Source: DATKCN01 sp035513175
Lineage (GTDB): Bacteria > Chloroflexota > Chloroflexia > Thermomicrobiales > CFX8
DNA: 59,559 nucleotides
Assembly (NCBI GenBank): GCA_035513175.1
Contig: DATKCN010000300.1
Location: 1 to 59,559 of the forward strand
Direction: 5' to 3'
Shown: piece by piece, positions 1-10,523 of the stretch
Position numbering within the stretch: the stretch's first letter is position 1
How the letters are laid out: each line of letters begins with the position of its first letter
The notes under the pieces: model-generated
Seen by the model: only the letters and a program-made list of their open reading frames with translations
What the model was told of the DNA's origin: nothing
The model's database searches: none
Position numbers and translations under genes: made by a program

Positions 1-1783
1 TGAATGTGCCGCTGTTGAACTCGATGTCGTCCTCGCCGACCTCCAGCAGGTGCGCGGCGAGCTTGCGACCCTTGTCGACGATCTTGGTCGTGCAGCGCAC
101 GATAGCCTCGCCTCCGACGGCCAGCGAGCGGCTGCCGTAGCTGCCATAGCCCATCGGCGCGGCGAGCGTGTCGCCGAACTTCACCTGGATGTCGTCGTAG
201 GGGACGCCGAGCTTATCGGCGACGACCTGGGCATAGGTGGTTTCGTGCCCCTGGCCATGCGGCATCGAGCCGGTCGTGACGACGACCTTGCCGGTGAGGT
301 GGACCTTGATGTTGGCGCTCTCGAACAGCCCTGCGCCCCAGCCCTGACCGGTGATCCACGCGGTAGGCGCGAGGCCGCAGGTCTCCACATAGGTGGAGAA
401 ACCGACGCCGAGGTGCTTGCCGTGGCCTGAGGCGCGCCGTAGCTGCTGCTCGGCGAGCAGACTGTCGTAGTCCAGCATCTCCAGCGCTTTGTCGAGCGCC
501 TTCTCGTAGTCGCCCGAGTCGTACGGCAGCATGCCGATGCCGGTGTCGTACGGGAACGCGTCGGCCGGGATGAAGTTGCGGCGCCGGACTTCGACTGGAT
601 CGAGCCCAAGCTCGTCAGCGACGAGGTCCATCGCGCGCTCAACGACATAGGTCGCCTCCGGCCGTCCGGCTCCACGATAGGCGTCGACCAGCGCCGTGTT
701 GGTGTACGTCCCGATGACGTCGACGAAGATGTTGGGAATCTTATACGGGCCGGCGACCATGCGGCCGTAGAGGGTCGTCGGGATGCCGCCCGCGACGGTC
801 GAGAGGTACGCGCCAAGGTTGGCCCAGGTCTTGACCTTGAGCGCCGTCACGGTCCCATCTCGCGTCGCGCCGACCGCGATGTCGGTCACGTGATCGCGAC
901 CCTGCGCGGTGGCGACGCTGCACTCGGCGCGGGTTTCCGTCCACTTCACCGGACGGCCCAGCTTGCGAGACAGCCAGCCGAGCATGGCGTGTTCGGTGTA
1001 CATGAAGATCTTGGAGCCGAACGCGCCGCCGATGTCCGGGGCGATGACACGGATGTTCTGCTCCGGCACGCCGAGCACGAAGGCTGCCAGCACCAGCCGG
1101 TGCACGTGCGGCGCCTGCACATTGAGCCAGAACGTGAATTCGTCCGTCCCCGAGTTGAACTGGCAGATGCCTCCGCGCGTTTCAATCGGCGTCGCGATGA
1201 GCCGCTGGTTGCGGACGCGCTGACGCACGACGACCTCAGCCTGTCCCAGCGCCGCGTCAGTCGATTCCTGATTACCGCAGGTCCAGTCGAAGGCCACGTT
1301 ATTGGGGGCGTTCTCGTGGAGTTGCGGCGCGCCGTCATGAGTGGTCGCTTCCGCGTCGATGACCACCGGCAGCGTCTCGTACTGGACGTCAATGGCGTCG
1401 ACCGCGTCGCGGGCCTCGCCGACCGTCGCGGCGACGGCTACGGCGACCGGATCGCCGATCCAGTGCACCTCGTCCTTTGCCAGCACGGTCGGCGTGTTGA
1501 CGTTGTTCGGGACCCCCGCTGCCTGCCACGCACACGGCAGCGCAGGCAGATCGATGTCATGGCCGGTAAAGACGGCCACGACTCCCGGCATTGCGGCGGC
1601 AGCGGACGTGTCGATGGAGCTGATCCTGGCGTGCGCGTATGGGCTGCGGAGAATCACCGCGTGGAGCATGCCCGGCAGGACGATGTCCTCAATATAGCGA
1701 CCCTGCCCGGTGATGAAACGCGGGTCCTCGCGACGCTTGAGGCGTTGCCCGATCATTTTCTGCTTTTCGGCGGTTGCAACCAT
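1..1783 (-). CDS. Molybdenum hydroxylase large subunit, CoxL/XDH family, form II type (3'-truncated by window edge)
   Basis: Molybdopterin-binding catalytic subunit of an aerobic CO dehydrogenase/xanthine dehydrogenase-type enzyme. About 594 residues are present of the roughly 780 usual for the family, because the frame runs off the left edge. I translated it directly: it opens with MVATAEKQKMIGQRLKRRED, typical of CoxL-like proteins. The active-site loop near residues 368-374 reads AYRGAGR. That is the form II (putative hydroxylase) signature, not the AYXCSFR of true form I CO dehydrogenase, so CO oxidation should not be assumed. A GYGSYGSRS motif near the edge belongs to the cofactor-binding part. 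The ATG at 1783 follows an AGGAGG ribosome site. The 2Fe-2S subunit gene lies 56 nt upstream; the FAD subunit gene is not in the window. Confidence 0.9.
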   Translation of the reverse strand, partial: MVATAEKQKMIGQRLKRREDPRFITGQGRYIEDIVLPGMLHAVILRSPYAHARISSIDTSAAAAMPGVVAVFTGHDIDLPALPCAWQAAGVPNNVNTPTVLAKDEVHWIGDPVAVAVAATVGEARDAVDAIDVQYETLPVVIDAEATTHDGAPQLHENAPNNVAFDWTCGNQESTDAALGQAEVVVRQRVRNQRLIATPIETRGGICQFNSGTDEFTFWLNVQAPHVHRLVLAAFVLGVPEQNIRVIAPDIGGAFGSKIFMYTEHAMLGWLSRKLGRPVKWTETRAECSVATAQGRDHVTDIAVGATRDGTVTALKVKTWANLGAYLSTVAGGIPTTLYGRMVAGPYKIPNIFVDVIGTYTNTALVDAYRGAGRPEATYVVERAMDLVADELGLDPVEVRRRNFIPADAFPYDTGIGMLPYDSGDYEKALDKALEMLDYDSLLAEQQLRRASGHGKHLGVGFSTYVETCGLAPTAWITGQGWGAGLFESANIKVHLTGKVVVTTGSMPHGQGHETTYAQVVADKLGVPYDDIQVKFGDTLAAPMGYGSYGSRSLAVGGEAIVRCTTKIVDKGRKLAAHLLEVGEDDIEFNSGTF

Positions 1784-1839
1784 GGAAGCCTCCTGCCTTG
1801 ATCGAGATGTTCAGTTGACGAGAACGCGATCGCGGAAGG

Positions 1840-2331
1840 TTAGTCGTCTCCCGCGGCGACTGCTCCGGAGGACATCTTGTTTGCCGCGTACTGGATCGAG
1901 TTCACGATGTGCTGGTAGCCGGTGCAGCGGCACAGGTTGCCGTCAATCGCGTGGCGAATCTCCGCCTCGGATGGATTCGAGTTGCGCTGAAGCAGATCAT
2001 AGGCCGATATGATCATGCCGGGGGTGCAGAAGCCGCACTGCAGCCCATGCTCTTCCCAGAAGCCTTCCTGGATTGGATGCAGCTGTCCGTCTTTCGCGAG
2101 TCCCTCGATCGTCATGATGTTTGCGCCCTCGGCCTGAACCGCCAGCACCGTGCAGCTCTTGACGGACAGCCCGTCCATCATCACGGTGCACGCGCCACAC
2201 TGACTGGTGTCGCAGCCAACGTGGGTCCCGGTGAGCCCGAGATTCTCGCGAATGAAGTGCACGAGCAGCGTGCGCGGCTCGACATCCCCCTCGCGGGATT
2301 GACCGTTAACCGTCAACGAAACCTTCGTCAT
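1840..2331 (-). CDS. Molybdenum hydroxylase 2Fe-2S subunit (CoxS/XdhC-like)
   Basis: Small electron-transfer subunit of the same molybdenum hydroxylase, 163 aa, the normal size. All eight cluster cysteines are visible: C40, C45, C48 and C60 for the plant-type ferredoxin domain, and C99, C102, C134 and C136 for the second [2Fe-2S] domain (motifs CGFCTPG and CRCTGY). The open frame extends further upstream, but I start at the ATG at 2331 because AGGAGG sits just before it and the protein then begins MTKVSLTVNG, as family members do. It is first in a two-gene visible operon with the large subunit. Electrons would pass from the molybdenum site through these clusters to an FAD subunit not seen here. 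Confidence 0.93.
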   Translation of the reverse strand: MTKVSLTVNGQSREGDVEPRTLLVHFIRENLGLTGTHVGCDTSQCGACTVMMDGLSVKSCTVLAVQAEGANIMTIEGLAKDGQLHPIQEGFWEEHGLQCGFCTPGMIISAYDLLQRNSNPSEAEIRHAIDGNLCRCTGYQHIVNSIQYAANKMSSGAVAAGDD

Positions 2332-2561
2332 GTTCCCTCCTTCGCTGGACACTCCAGCCCGCGACCATTGCGTGCCCTGATTGTTCACACCGCGCGCCCG
2401 CGGTCAAGATGCTCGCGCGCCGAATCCCTCCCAGCTCGATGGCGAACCAGCCGGGCGATGGTACGCGCATTCCGCCAACCGGTCAAGTGCCAGAGACAGT
2501 GGGATTTCGGGAGACGTAGTCGATCACGGAAACCTCCGACGCGGCGCGTGAACACGCGGAT

Positions 2562-3314
2562 TTACCAGCCATATGGGATGTTGCGGCGCGAGGTGAGCTC
2601 GGGAAAGACGCCGTCTTCCGCAACGCGCGCTACCCGGCCCCGCAGAGCTTCGATCTCAAGGAGATCCAGGTGCGGGCGAAGCACGTCCTTCAGCGCGTCG
2701 TCAGCGTACAGGCGGATCAGATCATCGACGAAGCGTTCGGCAATCGTCTCGCCCCGGAAATCCCAGATCACGGTGCGCAGCTTCGGTTGCACATGAAAGG
2801 TAAGACCGTGATCGATGCCCCAGATCCGCCCGTCGTGTTTGCCCCTGAAGAAATGACCGGATTTGCGGTCAGCGTTGTTGGTGATCAGGTCGAACAGGGC
2901 GATGCGCCGCAGATCGTCGGCGAACGTCTCCCGGACTGAGAAGTACCGCGTCTGCTCGTCCGGCTCGACGTAGAGCTGGACGGTGCCGATGCCATGCGGC
3001 CCATCGCGGATGATTGTGTGAGGGATGAAATCCCAGCCGAGTCGATGAGCCAGGAGGAACGACGCGTACTCGCGCTGGTAGAGCGTTCCACTGGGAAAGT
3101 CCCACAGCGGAGTCTCACCGGCCCTCGGCTTGTAGATGCAGATCGTTTCCGGGCGATCCCCGGCCGGGTCGACCATGACCACGACAAATGTGTAGTTCGA
3201 GCCCCACGGCACGAGCTTGCAATCGACGATGGCCGCCCGCCGCAGGAATGCGTTGAGTGTTGCCCCGTCGCCACAGGCGCCTTGATCCTGGTTGTGCCGG
3301 ACGATATCGGTCAT
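2562..3314 (-). CDS. SCO1664-like protein (PI3/4-kinase-like fold)
   Basis: About 250 aa. It resembles the SCO1664 family, known from actinobacteria and some Chloroflexota, which has a phosphoinositide-kinase-like fold. Two kinase-like segments are visible: LITNNADRKSGHFF, resembling a catalytic loop, and IWGIDHGLTFH, resembling the metal-binding DFG-type segment. In actinobacteria such genes often sit beside a phosphomutase-like gene and a DUF3090 gene; neither is here. The frame is open up to 3608, but the extra N-terminus is arginine-rich with no family look. I use the ATG at 3314, whose ribosome site is weak, so the start is uncertain. The substrate is unknown. Confidence 0.75.
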   Translation of the reverse strand: MTDIVRHNQDQGACGDGATLNAFLRRAAIVDCKLVPWGSNYTFVVVMVDPAGDRPETICIYKPRAGETPLWDFPSGTLYQREYASFLLAHRLGWDFIPHTIIRDGPHGIGTVQLYVEPDEQTRYFSVRETFADDLRRIALFDLITNNADRKSGHFFRGKHDGRIWGIDHGLTFHVQPKLRTVIWDFRGETIAERFVDDLIRLYADDALKDVLRPHLDLLEIEALRGRVARVAEDGVFPELTSRRNIPYGW

Positions 3315-3689
3315 GCTGATGACATCCGCGTCACCTTCTGAATGCGTGGCGCGCCTGAAGACAGTCAACCCTTGATTAGAGTGGGAAATGCCATTGCGTT
3401 GCCAGCGGCCACCCACGCTGAAATGGTATCGGAAACGCGCGCTGCGCGACGCGGACGCAGAACCTGAGCTCGCCCCACGATGACGTCGACGTAACACAAC
3501 GAATTCCCCCCGACCGCTGCCAGTCGCCAACGGGAAACCGAGTGTTGACTCCGAGCCGAGCGTGACGCGGCGTTGCGGCGATTGACCTACGGGCACGACC
3601 TGCGACATGCGCGCAGTCGCAGGGTCGGGGCTTCCGACTGTTGGTATACTGCGGGCCTACGATTGACGGTATGTGAGGTAGTAGCCGCA
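3315..3689. other. Intergenic region between divergent SCO1664-like gene and tig
   Basis: About 375 nt between two divergent genes. It carries the probable tig promoter near 3642-3650. I see no convincing small gene in it; the open frames crossing it are extensions of the flanking genes with poor composition. Confidence 0.5.
3642..3650 (+). promoter_or_regulatory. Extended -10 promoter element upstream of tig
   Basis: The sequence TGGTATACT fits an extended -10 box (TGn followed by TATACT). It lies about 40 nt before the chosen tig start, and I see no good -35 hexamer 16-18 nt upstream. The same TGn-TAyACT form recurs before the exopolysaccharide operon and before comM. Confidence 0.55.
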
Positions 3690-5324
3690 GTGCGAGTGAA
3701 CGTCGAGCGCATGCCCCGGAGCACGGTCAGTGTCGACATCTTCGCGGATGAGGATGAGTTCGCGGTGGCCGTCGACAACGCCGTCAAGAAGATTGCCCGG
3801 GACGTCACCATTCCAGGGTTCCGTCGGGGCAAAGCCCCGCGGCACATCATAGAGGGCATGATCGGTCGCGAGGCCATCGTCGAGGAAGCCGGCCGCGACA
3901 TGATGGACGATCTGTACCGGCGCGCGATCGAGCAGGAAAGCCTGGTTCCGATCAGCGAGCCGAAGGTCGGCATCCTTCAGGACAACCCGATTGGGTTCAA
4001 TGTTCAGATCGAGGTGTTCCCATCCGTCACTCTCGGCGACTACGCCTCCGCGCGGATCGAGCCGCGTGAGGTCGACATCGAAGAGAGCGAGGTCGAGGAA
4101 GTGCTCGACCAGCTCCAGAAAGTGCATTCCGAGTGGATCCCGGTGGAAGAGGCGCGTTCCCCCGTCGACGGCGAGCAGATCGTCATCGACATGGAAGTGT
4201 ACGACGGGGATGAGGTATTCCAGCCACCCGCGACGGATTCGACATTCATCCTCGGCGAGACTCCGATGTTCGAATCGGTCGTCGAGGCGATCAAGATGAT
4301 GACCCCGGGCTCCACGGCCGAGCTGACGCTGGCGTTCGACGAGGGCGACAGCACCGTCAATCCACGGCTCTGGGACAAGACGCTGCGCTACGTCGTGACG
4401 CTCAAGCAGGTCAACGCGCGCGTGCTCGCGGAACGTGACGACGAGCTGGCTGCAAAGTCCGGCAGCTTCGGGTCGTATGACGACCTCGTCAAGGAGATCC
4501 ACAAGGATCTGCTACGCAACAAAGCCACCGAGGCGCAATCCGAGGTGACATCCGACGTCATCAACGCCATGGCAGAGATGGCCGTCGTCGACATCCCATC
4601 GGCAATGGTGGAGAAAGAGATCGACGATGAGCTGACACGGTTCCGCTCCCGGCTGGCGCAGCAGGGAGTGGACTTCAACGATTACCTGCTGATGAATGGT
4701 CAATCCGAGGAAGAATTGCGCGAAGAGATGCGACCGAACGCAGAGCGCCGCATTCGGAACTCCCTCGTTCTCCAGGAAATTGCCAAGGCGGAAAGCATCG
4801 AAGCGACGGCGGAGGCGATCGACGAGGAGATCGAGCGCCTGGCAGGGCCGTCCGAGAATCCCGACCGGCTGAGGACGCTGTACCAGTCCGAGTATTTCCG
4901 CGGGTTGCTGGAGAGCGAAGTGTTCGACCGCCTGCTACGCGAGCGGATCGTGGAGATCGCAACCGAGGGGAAGGGCGCGATCTCTGGAGCGGGCAGGGAC
5001 GCGCTGGAGGCAGCGCGCGCTCAGGAGGAGACGACCCGGCAGCAGGCGATCGACCGGCGCGATGCGCCGGCACAGCTCGAGGTCGATCTGGAGGGCGTGG
5101 ACGCCCGTATCGATGACAATGAAGCCGCCTCCGAGGCGGGGTCCGAGTTGATGACCGACGCCGGGACCGAATCCGAAATCGTCGACGCAGAGCTGGATGC
5201 CGACGTAGATTCGGCAGAGACGGACTCACGATCAGAGACTGTGGCGGCCGCGATGGAACCGGAGGCGGAGCCGATAGACATCGACGCGCCGCCGGAAAGT
5301 GTTGAGAAGAGCGACGTCGCCTAA
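3690..5324 (+). CDS. tig: Trigger factor, ribosome-associated chaperone and peptidyl-prolyl isomerase, with acidic C-terminal tail
   Basis: Binds the ribosome exit tunnel and shields nascent chains. The N-terminal ribosome-docking signature GFRRGKAP is at residues 43-50, followed by the FKBP-like isomerase region and the helical C-terminal chaperone domain (MVEKEIDDELTRF, LVLQEIAKAE). The GTG at 3690 gives the usual family start (RVNVERMP) and follows a GAGGT ribosome site; the frame is open further upstream but that part does not look conserved. The protein is 544 aa against about 430-450 usual: the last ~115 residues are a low-complexity acidic tail rich in Asp, Glu, Ala and Ser. It heads a tig-clpP-clpX group, a common arrangement linking folding and proteolysis. 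Confidence 0.95.
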   Translation: MRVNVERMPRSTVSVDIFADEDEFAVAVDNAVKKIARDVTIPGFRRGKAPRHIIEGMIGREAIVEEAGRDMMDDLYRRAIEQESLVPISEPKVGILQDNPIGFNVQIEVFPSVTLGDYASARIEPREVDIEESEVEEVLDQLQKVHSEWIPVEEARSPVDGEQIVIDMEVYDGDEVFQPPATDSTFILGETPMFESVVEAIKMMTPGSTAELTLAFDEGDSTVNPRLWDKTLRYVVTLKQVNARVLAERDDELAAKSGSFGSYDDLVKEIHKDLLRNKATEAQSEVTSDVINAMAEMAVVDIPSAMVEKEIDDELTRFRSRLAQQGVDFNDYLLMNGQSEEELREEMRPNAERRIRNSLVLQEIAKAESIEATAEAIDEEIERLAGPSENPDRLRTLYQSEYFRGLLESEVFDRLLRERIVEIATEGKGAISGAGRDALEAARAQEETTRQQAIDRRDAPAQLEVDLEGVDARIDDNEAASEAGSELMTDAGTESEIVDAELDADVDSAETDSRSETVAAAMEPEAEPIDIDAPPESVEKSDVA

Positions 5325-5405
5325 CTGTGCCCGAACCACGTGGTTTGGCAGCATCGAACGCCTGCCGTGGCGATGATGAAGTCACGGCGAAAGGACACCA
5401 GACGA

Positions 5406-6071
5406 ATGCACGATAGCTACTACCCGCAGAATCTCGTCCCGATGGTGGTCGAGAGCACGAACCGCGGCGAGCGCGCGTACGACATTTACTCCCGCCTGCT
5501 GCGCGACCGCATCATCATCCTGGGCACGCCGATTGATGACCAGATCGCCAACCTGATCTGCGCCCAGTTGCTGTTCCTGGACCACGAGAACCAGGAGCGG
5601 GACATCCGTCTGTACATCGACAGTCCTGGCGGCAGCGTGTATCACGGACTGTTCATCTACGACACGATGCAGGCGCTACGCTGCGACGTGCAGACCTACG
5701 CCTGCGGGTTGACCGCCAGCATGGGCGCCGTCCTGCTTGCAGCGGGCACGCAGGGCAAGCGATTCGCGTTGCCCAACACCCGCATCCTGATCCATCAGGG
5801 CTCCGCGGGATTCCGCGGAAACGTGCCGGACATCGAAATCGTTGCCCGCGAAACGCTGTTGCTCACGAATCGCCTGGTAGAGATAATGGCGTTGCACACC
5901 GGACAGCCATTCGACGTCATCAAGAGTGACACCGAACGGGACAAGTACATGTCGGCTGAAGAAGCGGTTGCCTACGGGATTGTCGATCAGGTGCTCGACT
6001 CCCCACGGCTGGCGGCCCTCCGGGAACTGCGCGCCCGCGAGAATGGCAGCAACGGCACTGGCGAGGAGTAG
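5406..6071 (+). CDS. clpP: ATP-dependent Clp protease proteolytic subunit
   Basis: Serine peptidase that forms the proteolytic barrel used by ClpX. Length 221 aa. The catalytic triad is intact at S105 (TASMGA), H130 (ILIHQG) and D179 (ERDKYM), with spacings of 25 and 49 residues as in E. coli ClpP. I start at the ATG at 5406, preceded by AAGGA at about 10 nt, rather than at an upstream GTG at 5340 that would add a poorly conserved 22-residue leader. It lies 81 nt after tig and 18 nt before clpX, so one operon is likely. Confidence 0.97.
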   Translation: MHDSYYPQNLVPMVVESTNRGERAYDIYSRLLRDRIIILGTPIDDQIANLICAQLLFLDHENQERDIRLYIDSPGGSVYHGLFIYDTMQALRCDVQTYACGLTASMGAVLLAAGTQGKRFALPNTRILIHQGSAGFRGNVPDIEIVARETLLLTNRLVEIMALHTGQPFDVIKSDTERDKYMSAEEAVAYGIVDQVLDSPRLAALRELRARENGSNGTGEE

Positions 6072-6089
6072 TGTTGAGGGGTCGGGGTC

Positions 6090-7358
<1,269 letters not shown>

Positions 7359-7397
7359 CGCTGCCTCAGGTCGCGGCCGCCGGTGCGTGAAGGCGAG

Positions 7398-7841
7398 TCA
7401 GCTCGCGGCGCCGGCAATCGCCTTGATGTCGTCCATATGCTGCCTGTAGTGATCGCGCGTCACGCCCAGGACGACGCTCTCCGTAATGTTGTGGGCGTGT
7501 TCCGCCGAGTCCATCAGCGCGAAGTGAGTCGCTTCCAGGTACGCTCGCGCCTCGTCTAGGGAGCTATCGCGGTACGGATCGAGCATGCTGGCGTTGATCT
7601 CGTCCGCGTCATCCAACGGCCACGCTTCGGAGCCGCCGGCTTCCAACTGCTCGATCACGGCGATGGCGACCTCCTCCCAGTTGGCCAGATGGATCAGCAG
7701 GTCGCGGCCGCCCCATCGGCCGACCGTATTGGGGCGATTCATCGCCTCATCGGGAATTCGGTCGACGGCGCGCTTCAACTCGAGCCAGGCGCGCGATGCC
7801 TGTTGCAGCATTTCCAGCCGCTCGTCAAACGTCATGGTCAT
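7398..7841 (-). CDS. DinB/ClbS-like four-helix bundle protein
   Basis: 147 aa. It looks like a DinB-superfamily (ClbS/DfsB-like) four-helix bundle protein. Visible family features are a DLLIHLANWEE segment and a C-terminal RDHYRQHMDDIKAI segment, which together supply the three histidines usually used for metal binding. Members include colibactin self-resistance proteins, thiol-dependent transferases and damage-induced proteins of unknown role, so no substrate can be named. The ATG at 7841 or the second ATG two codons later could be the start; a GAAAGGA site precedes both. Convergent with clpX. Confidence 0.75.
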   Translation of the reverse strand: MTMTFDERLEMLQQASRAWLELKRAVDRIPDEAMNRPNTVGRWGGRDLLIHLANWEEVAIAVIEQLEAGGSEAWPLDDADEINASMLDPYRDSSLDEARAYLEATHFALMDSAEHAHNITESVVLGVTRDHYRQHMDDIKAIAGAAS

Positions 7842-7948
7842 CGGCGTTCCTTTCAGTCAGCGTTGCGTCCGCGCGACAGGCGGTTCGCCCGACAATCGGC
7901 GGCGCGCGCCGATGCTACGATACGACACGGGATGAGGGGAGAGAGAGG

Positions 7949-9010
7949 TTGGCTCAGGCGCACGCGTTACAGATAGAAGAAATCGGACGCGGCCAGGTCG
8001 GCTGGATTCTCGCCCACGAGATCCGTCACGTGAACGGCTCGCGCCTGTTCCGCAAGGGATCAGTGATCGACCAGGAGACGTTGGCGCGCTGGAGCGACGC
8101 CGCTCCGGGGGAAGCGCATCTCATTGAGCCGGAGCCGGGCGACCTGCACGAGGATGAGGCCGGGCGGCGCGTCTGCGAAGCCGTCGCCGGCGCCGGCATC
8201 CGGATCAGGGGCCCGCTGCTGAGCCGCTTCAACCTCGTCGCGGAGCACAAGGGTCTGCTGCGGGTCGATGTCGACCTGCTGCGCGCCGTCAACGGCGTCG
8301 AAGGCGTAACCGTCTTCACGTTGCTCGACCGCCAGCCGGTGCTGTCCGGCAAGATCGTGGCCGGGGTGAAGGTTACGCCGATCACCGTGCCCCGCCCGGC
8401 CATCGAGGAGGTGGAGCGCCTGGTCGCCGCGGCGCCGCGCCCGCCGCTGGTCGTGCTTCCGTATGCGAAGAAGCGCGTGGCGGTATTGGCGACCGAGGGT
8501 CTGAACGACAGAATGCAGGAGCGTTTTCGATCGTCGGTTGAGCACAAGATCAACTGGTATGGATCGGACGTCGTGGACGTGCGCTTCATCAGCTCCGAGC
8601 CGTCCGAGATCGCCGCGACGTTCCGCGAGTTCCTTGATAACGGCGCGAACGTGTTGATGGCCGCGGGCGGCAACACGATTGATCCGCTCGACCCGCTGCT
8701 GGTAGCGCTGCCGGAGATAGGGGCGGAGATGGTGCACTTCGGCGCCCCGGCCCACCCGGGCAGCATGTTCTGGCTGGCGCGGCGCGGCAACGTGCCGATT
8801 TTCAATCTCGCGTCGTGTTCGATGTACTCGCGGGCCACGGTCGCCGACCTGATCCTGCCGCTCGTGATGACCGGGCAGCAGGTGACATCGGCCGACATCG
8901 TCGAGCTGGGGTATGGCGGTCTGCTGGAGCGGGAAATGTCCTTTCGCTTTCCGGATTACGACGCCGAGACGAGCGACGAGGAGAACCAGCCGGACGACGA
9001 CGAATCCTGA
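7949..9010 (+). CDS. Molybdopterin-binding domain protein (MoCF/MoeA-like fold)
   Basis: 353 aa. The C-terminal half carries a molybdopterin-binding (MoaB/MogA/MoeA-type) domain with the segments VLATEGLNDRMQERF and VLMAAGGNTIDPLDPLL. The N-terminal half (AHEIRHVNGSRLFRKGS) is a family extension. Proteins of this type often sit near molybdenum hydroxylase genes and may help load or sulfurate the cofactor; that role here is inference from the CoxL/CoxS genes about 6 kb away. I start at the TTG at 7949, which follows AGGGGAG at good spacing. The frame is open upstream, but that part does not match the family. Confidence 0.82.
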   Translation: MAQAHALQIEEIGRGQVGWILAHEIRHVNGSRLFRKGSVIDQETLARWSDAAPGEAHLIEPEPGDLHEDEAGRRVCEAVAGAGIRIRGPLLSRFNLVAEHKGLLRVDVDLLRAVNGVEGVTVFTLLDRQPVLSGKIVAGVKVTPITVPRPAIEEVERLVAAAPRPPLVVLPYAKKRVAVLATEGLNDRMQERFRSSVEHKINWYGSDVVDVRFISSEPSEIAATFREFLDNGANVLMAAGGNTIDPLDPLLVALPEIGAEMVHFGAPAHPGSMFWLARRGNVPIFNLASCSMYSRATVADLILPLVMTGQQVTSADIVELGYGGLLEREMSFRFPDYDAETSDEENQPDDDES

Positions 9011-9134
9011 ACGGAGCCCTGGGGTGATTGACGCGCGCAGTTGCGGCCCCGTGGAGATGCCTCTACCATGCCCGAGCATCCGAGCAAGCGATCGCCAGGC
9101 GTTGCGCCGCGACTGACCGGAAGGAACAGGGTCG

Positions 9135-10523
9135 ATGAACGAGGGCAGCACCGTGATTCATGGCGGCACGGTGGTCGCATCGGACGGTCCGGTGCGTGCC
9201 GACATAGTCATCCGTGGTGAATTGATCGTGGCTATCATGTCGGACGCGAGCGAGGTCGAAGGGGAGCGCATCGACGCAAAGGGCTTGATCGTCGTGCCGG
9301 GAGGGGTCGACGCGCACACGCACTTCCGTGAGCCGGACGCGCGCAACGTCGAGGGTTTCGAGGCGGGTAGCCGGGGCGCGGTGGCGGGCGGAGTGACGAG
9401 CATCGTGGAGATGCCGCAGGCGACCCCGACCTCCAGCACCGGCGAGCACATCCGCGACAAGCGGGAACGGATCGGGAAGTCGTCGATCGTCGACGTCGCG
9501 CTGTGGGGGGCCGTCATCGGCCAGCCAGCCGCGCAGCTTCAGGAGATGCTGGACGAGGGCATTGTCGCGCTCAAGGCGTTCATGCCGGCTTCCAGCCCCG
9601 GCTTCCCGGCGGCTGACGACCAGGTGCTGCTCGACACGTTCCAGTTCATTGCGGGCAGCGACGTGCGCTTCGGCATCCACTGCGAAAATGACACGCTCAT
9701 GAAGCAGGGCATCGCGCGCATGCAGGCGGCGGGCCGCAACGACCCGCTGGCGCACGCCGAGAGTCGCCCGCCGCTGGTCGAGACCGAGGCGGTACATCGC
9801 GCGTTGTTCTTCGCCGAGCTGACAGGTGGCTGGCTGTACGTGTGCCACTGCGCGTCGGCCGGGGCGCTCGCTCTCGTGAAGGCGGCCAGGGCGCGGGGCG
9901 CGAACGTCGAGGTCGAGACGTGCCCGCAGTATCTGGCGCTGGACCACTCGGACCTCTTGAAGCATGGACCGTTTGCCCGTTGCGCGCCCGCGTTTCGCGA
10001 CCGGGACGAGGTTGAGCGCATCTGGACGTATCTCGCCGACGGCACGGTCGACGTCGTGTCGTCCGATCACTGTGGCTACACTATTGAGGAGAAGCGGGCG
10101 GGCCTGGACGACATCTGGAAGGCTCCGCTGGGCTGCTCCGGGGTGCAGACGATGTACCCGACGCTGTTCGACGAGATGATCAACAAGCGCGGGCTGAGCC
10201 TCACCCGTTTCGTCGAGCTGTCGGCGACGAACCCGGCGCGCATCTTCAGCCTGTATCCACGCAAGGGCGTCATCCAGGTCGGTTCCGACGCGGACCTCGC
10301 GTTCTACGCGCCCGATGACGCGTGGGAAGTGCGCGGGAGTGACATGCTGCACAGGAACAAATGGACGCCGTTCGAGGGCAGGACGGTCGGCGCGTCGGTG
10401 GCGCGCACGATCGTGCGTGGGACGACGGTCTTTGATCGGAGCAGTGCCGAGTTTGTGACCGGCTCCCCAGGACACGGAAAGTTCCTGCGGCGCGGATACG
10501 GCAGCGAGAAAGCGAGCGCCTGA
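9135..10523 (+). CDS. Dihydroorotase/allantoinase-type cyclic amidohydrolase
   Basis: 462 aa zinc hydrolase of the amidohydrolase superfamily that opens cyclic amide rings. The binuclear site is complete: H61 and H63 (DAHTHFREP), a carbamylatable K147 (VALKAF), H182 (GIHCEND), H238 (YVCHCAS) and D311 (SSDHCGY). The DAHTHFREP motif is shared by dihydroorotases, allantoinases and some hydantoinases. With no pyr genes around and a D-aminoacylase coupled downstream, allantoinase or hydantoinase activity is more likely than pyrimidine synthesis, but the substrate is not decided by sequence. The ATG at 9135 follows AAGGAAC. Its TGA overlaps the next gene's ATG by one base (TGATG). Confidence 0.88.
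   Translation: MNEGSTVIHGGTVVASDGPVRADIVIRGELIVAIMSDASEVEGERIDAKGLIVVPGGVDAHTHFREPDARNVEGFEAGSRGAVAGGVTSIVEMPQATPTSSTGEHIRDKRERIGKSSIVDVALWGAVIGQPAAQLQEMLDEGIVALKAFMPASSPGFPAADDQVLLDTFQFIAGSDVRFGIHCENDTLMKQGIARMQAAGRNDPLAHAESRPPLVETEAVHRALFFAELTGGWLYVCHCASAGALALVKAARARGANVEVETCPQYLALDHSDLLKHGPFARCAPAFRDRDEVERIWTYLADGTVDVVSSDHCGYTIEEKRAGLDDIWKAPLGCSGVQTMYPTLFDEMINKRGLSLTRFVELSATNPARIFSLYPRKGVIQVGSDADLAFYAPDDAWEVRGSDMLHRNKWTPFEGRTVGASVARTIVRGTTVFDRSSAEFVTGSPGHGKFLRRGYGSEKASA

Noticed and set aside
181..1392. Minus-strand frames at 181-816, 741-944 and 946-1392 as genes
   Set aside because: They are shadows of the CoxL reading frame, which is open across the whole region and runs off the edge.
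2545..2558. CGCGTG-AA-CACGCG palindrome as a terminator of the SCO1664-like gene
   Set aside because: Only 6 bp with a 2-nt loop and no T tract; too weak to list as a terminator.
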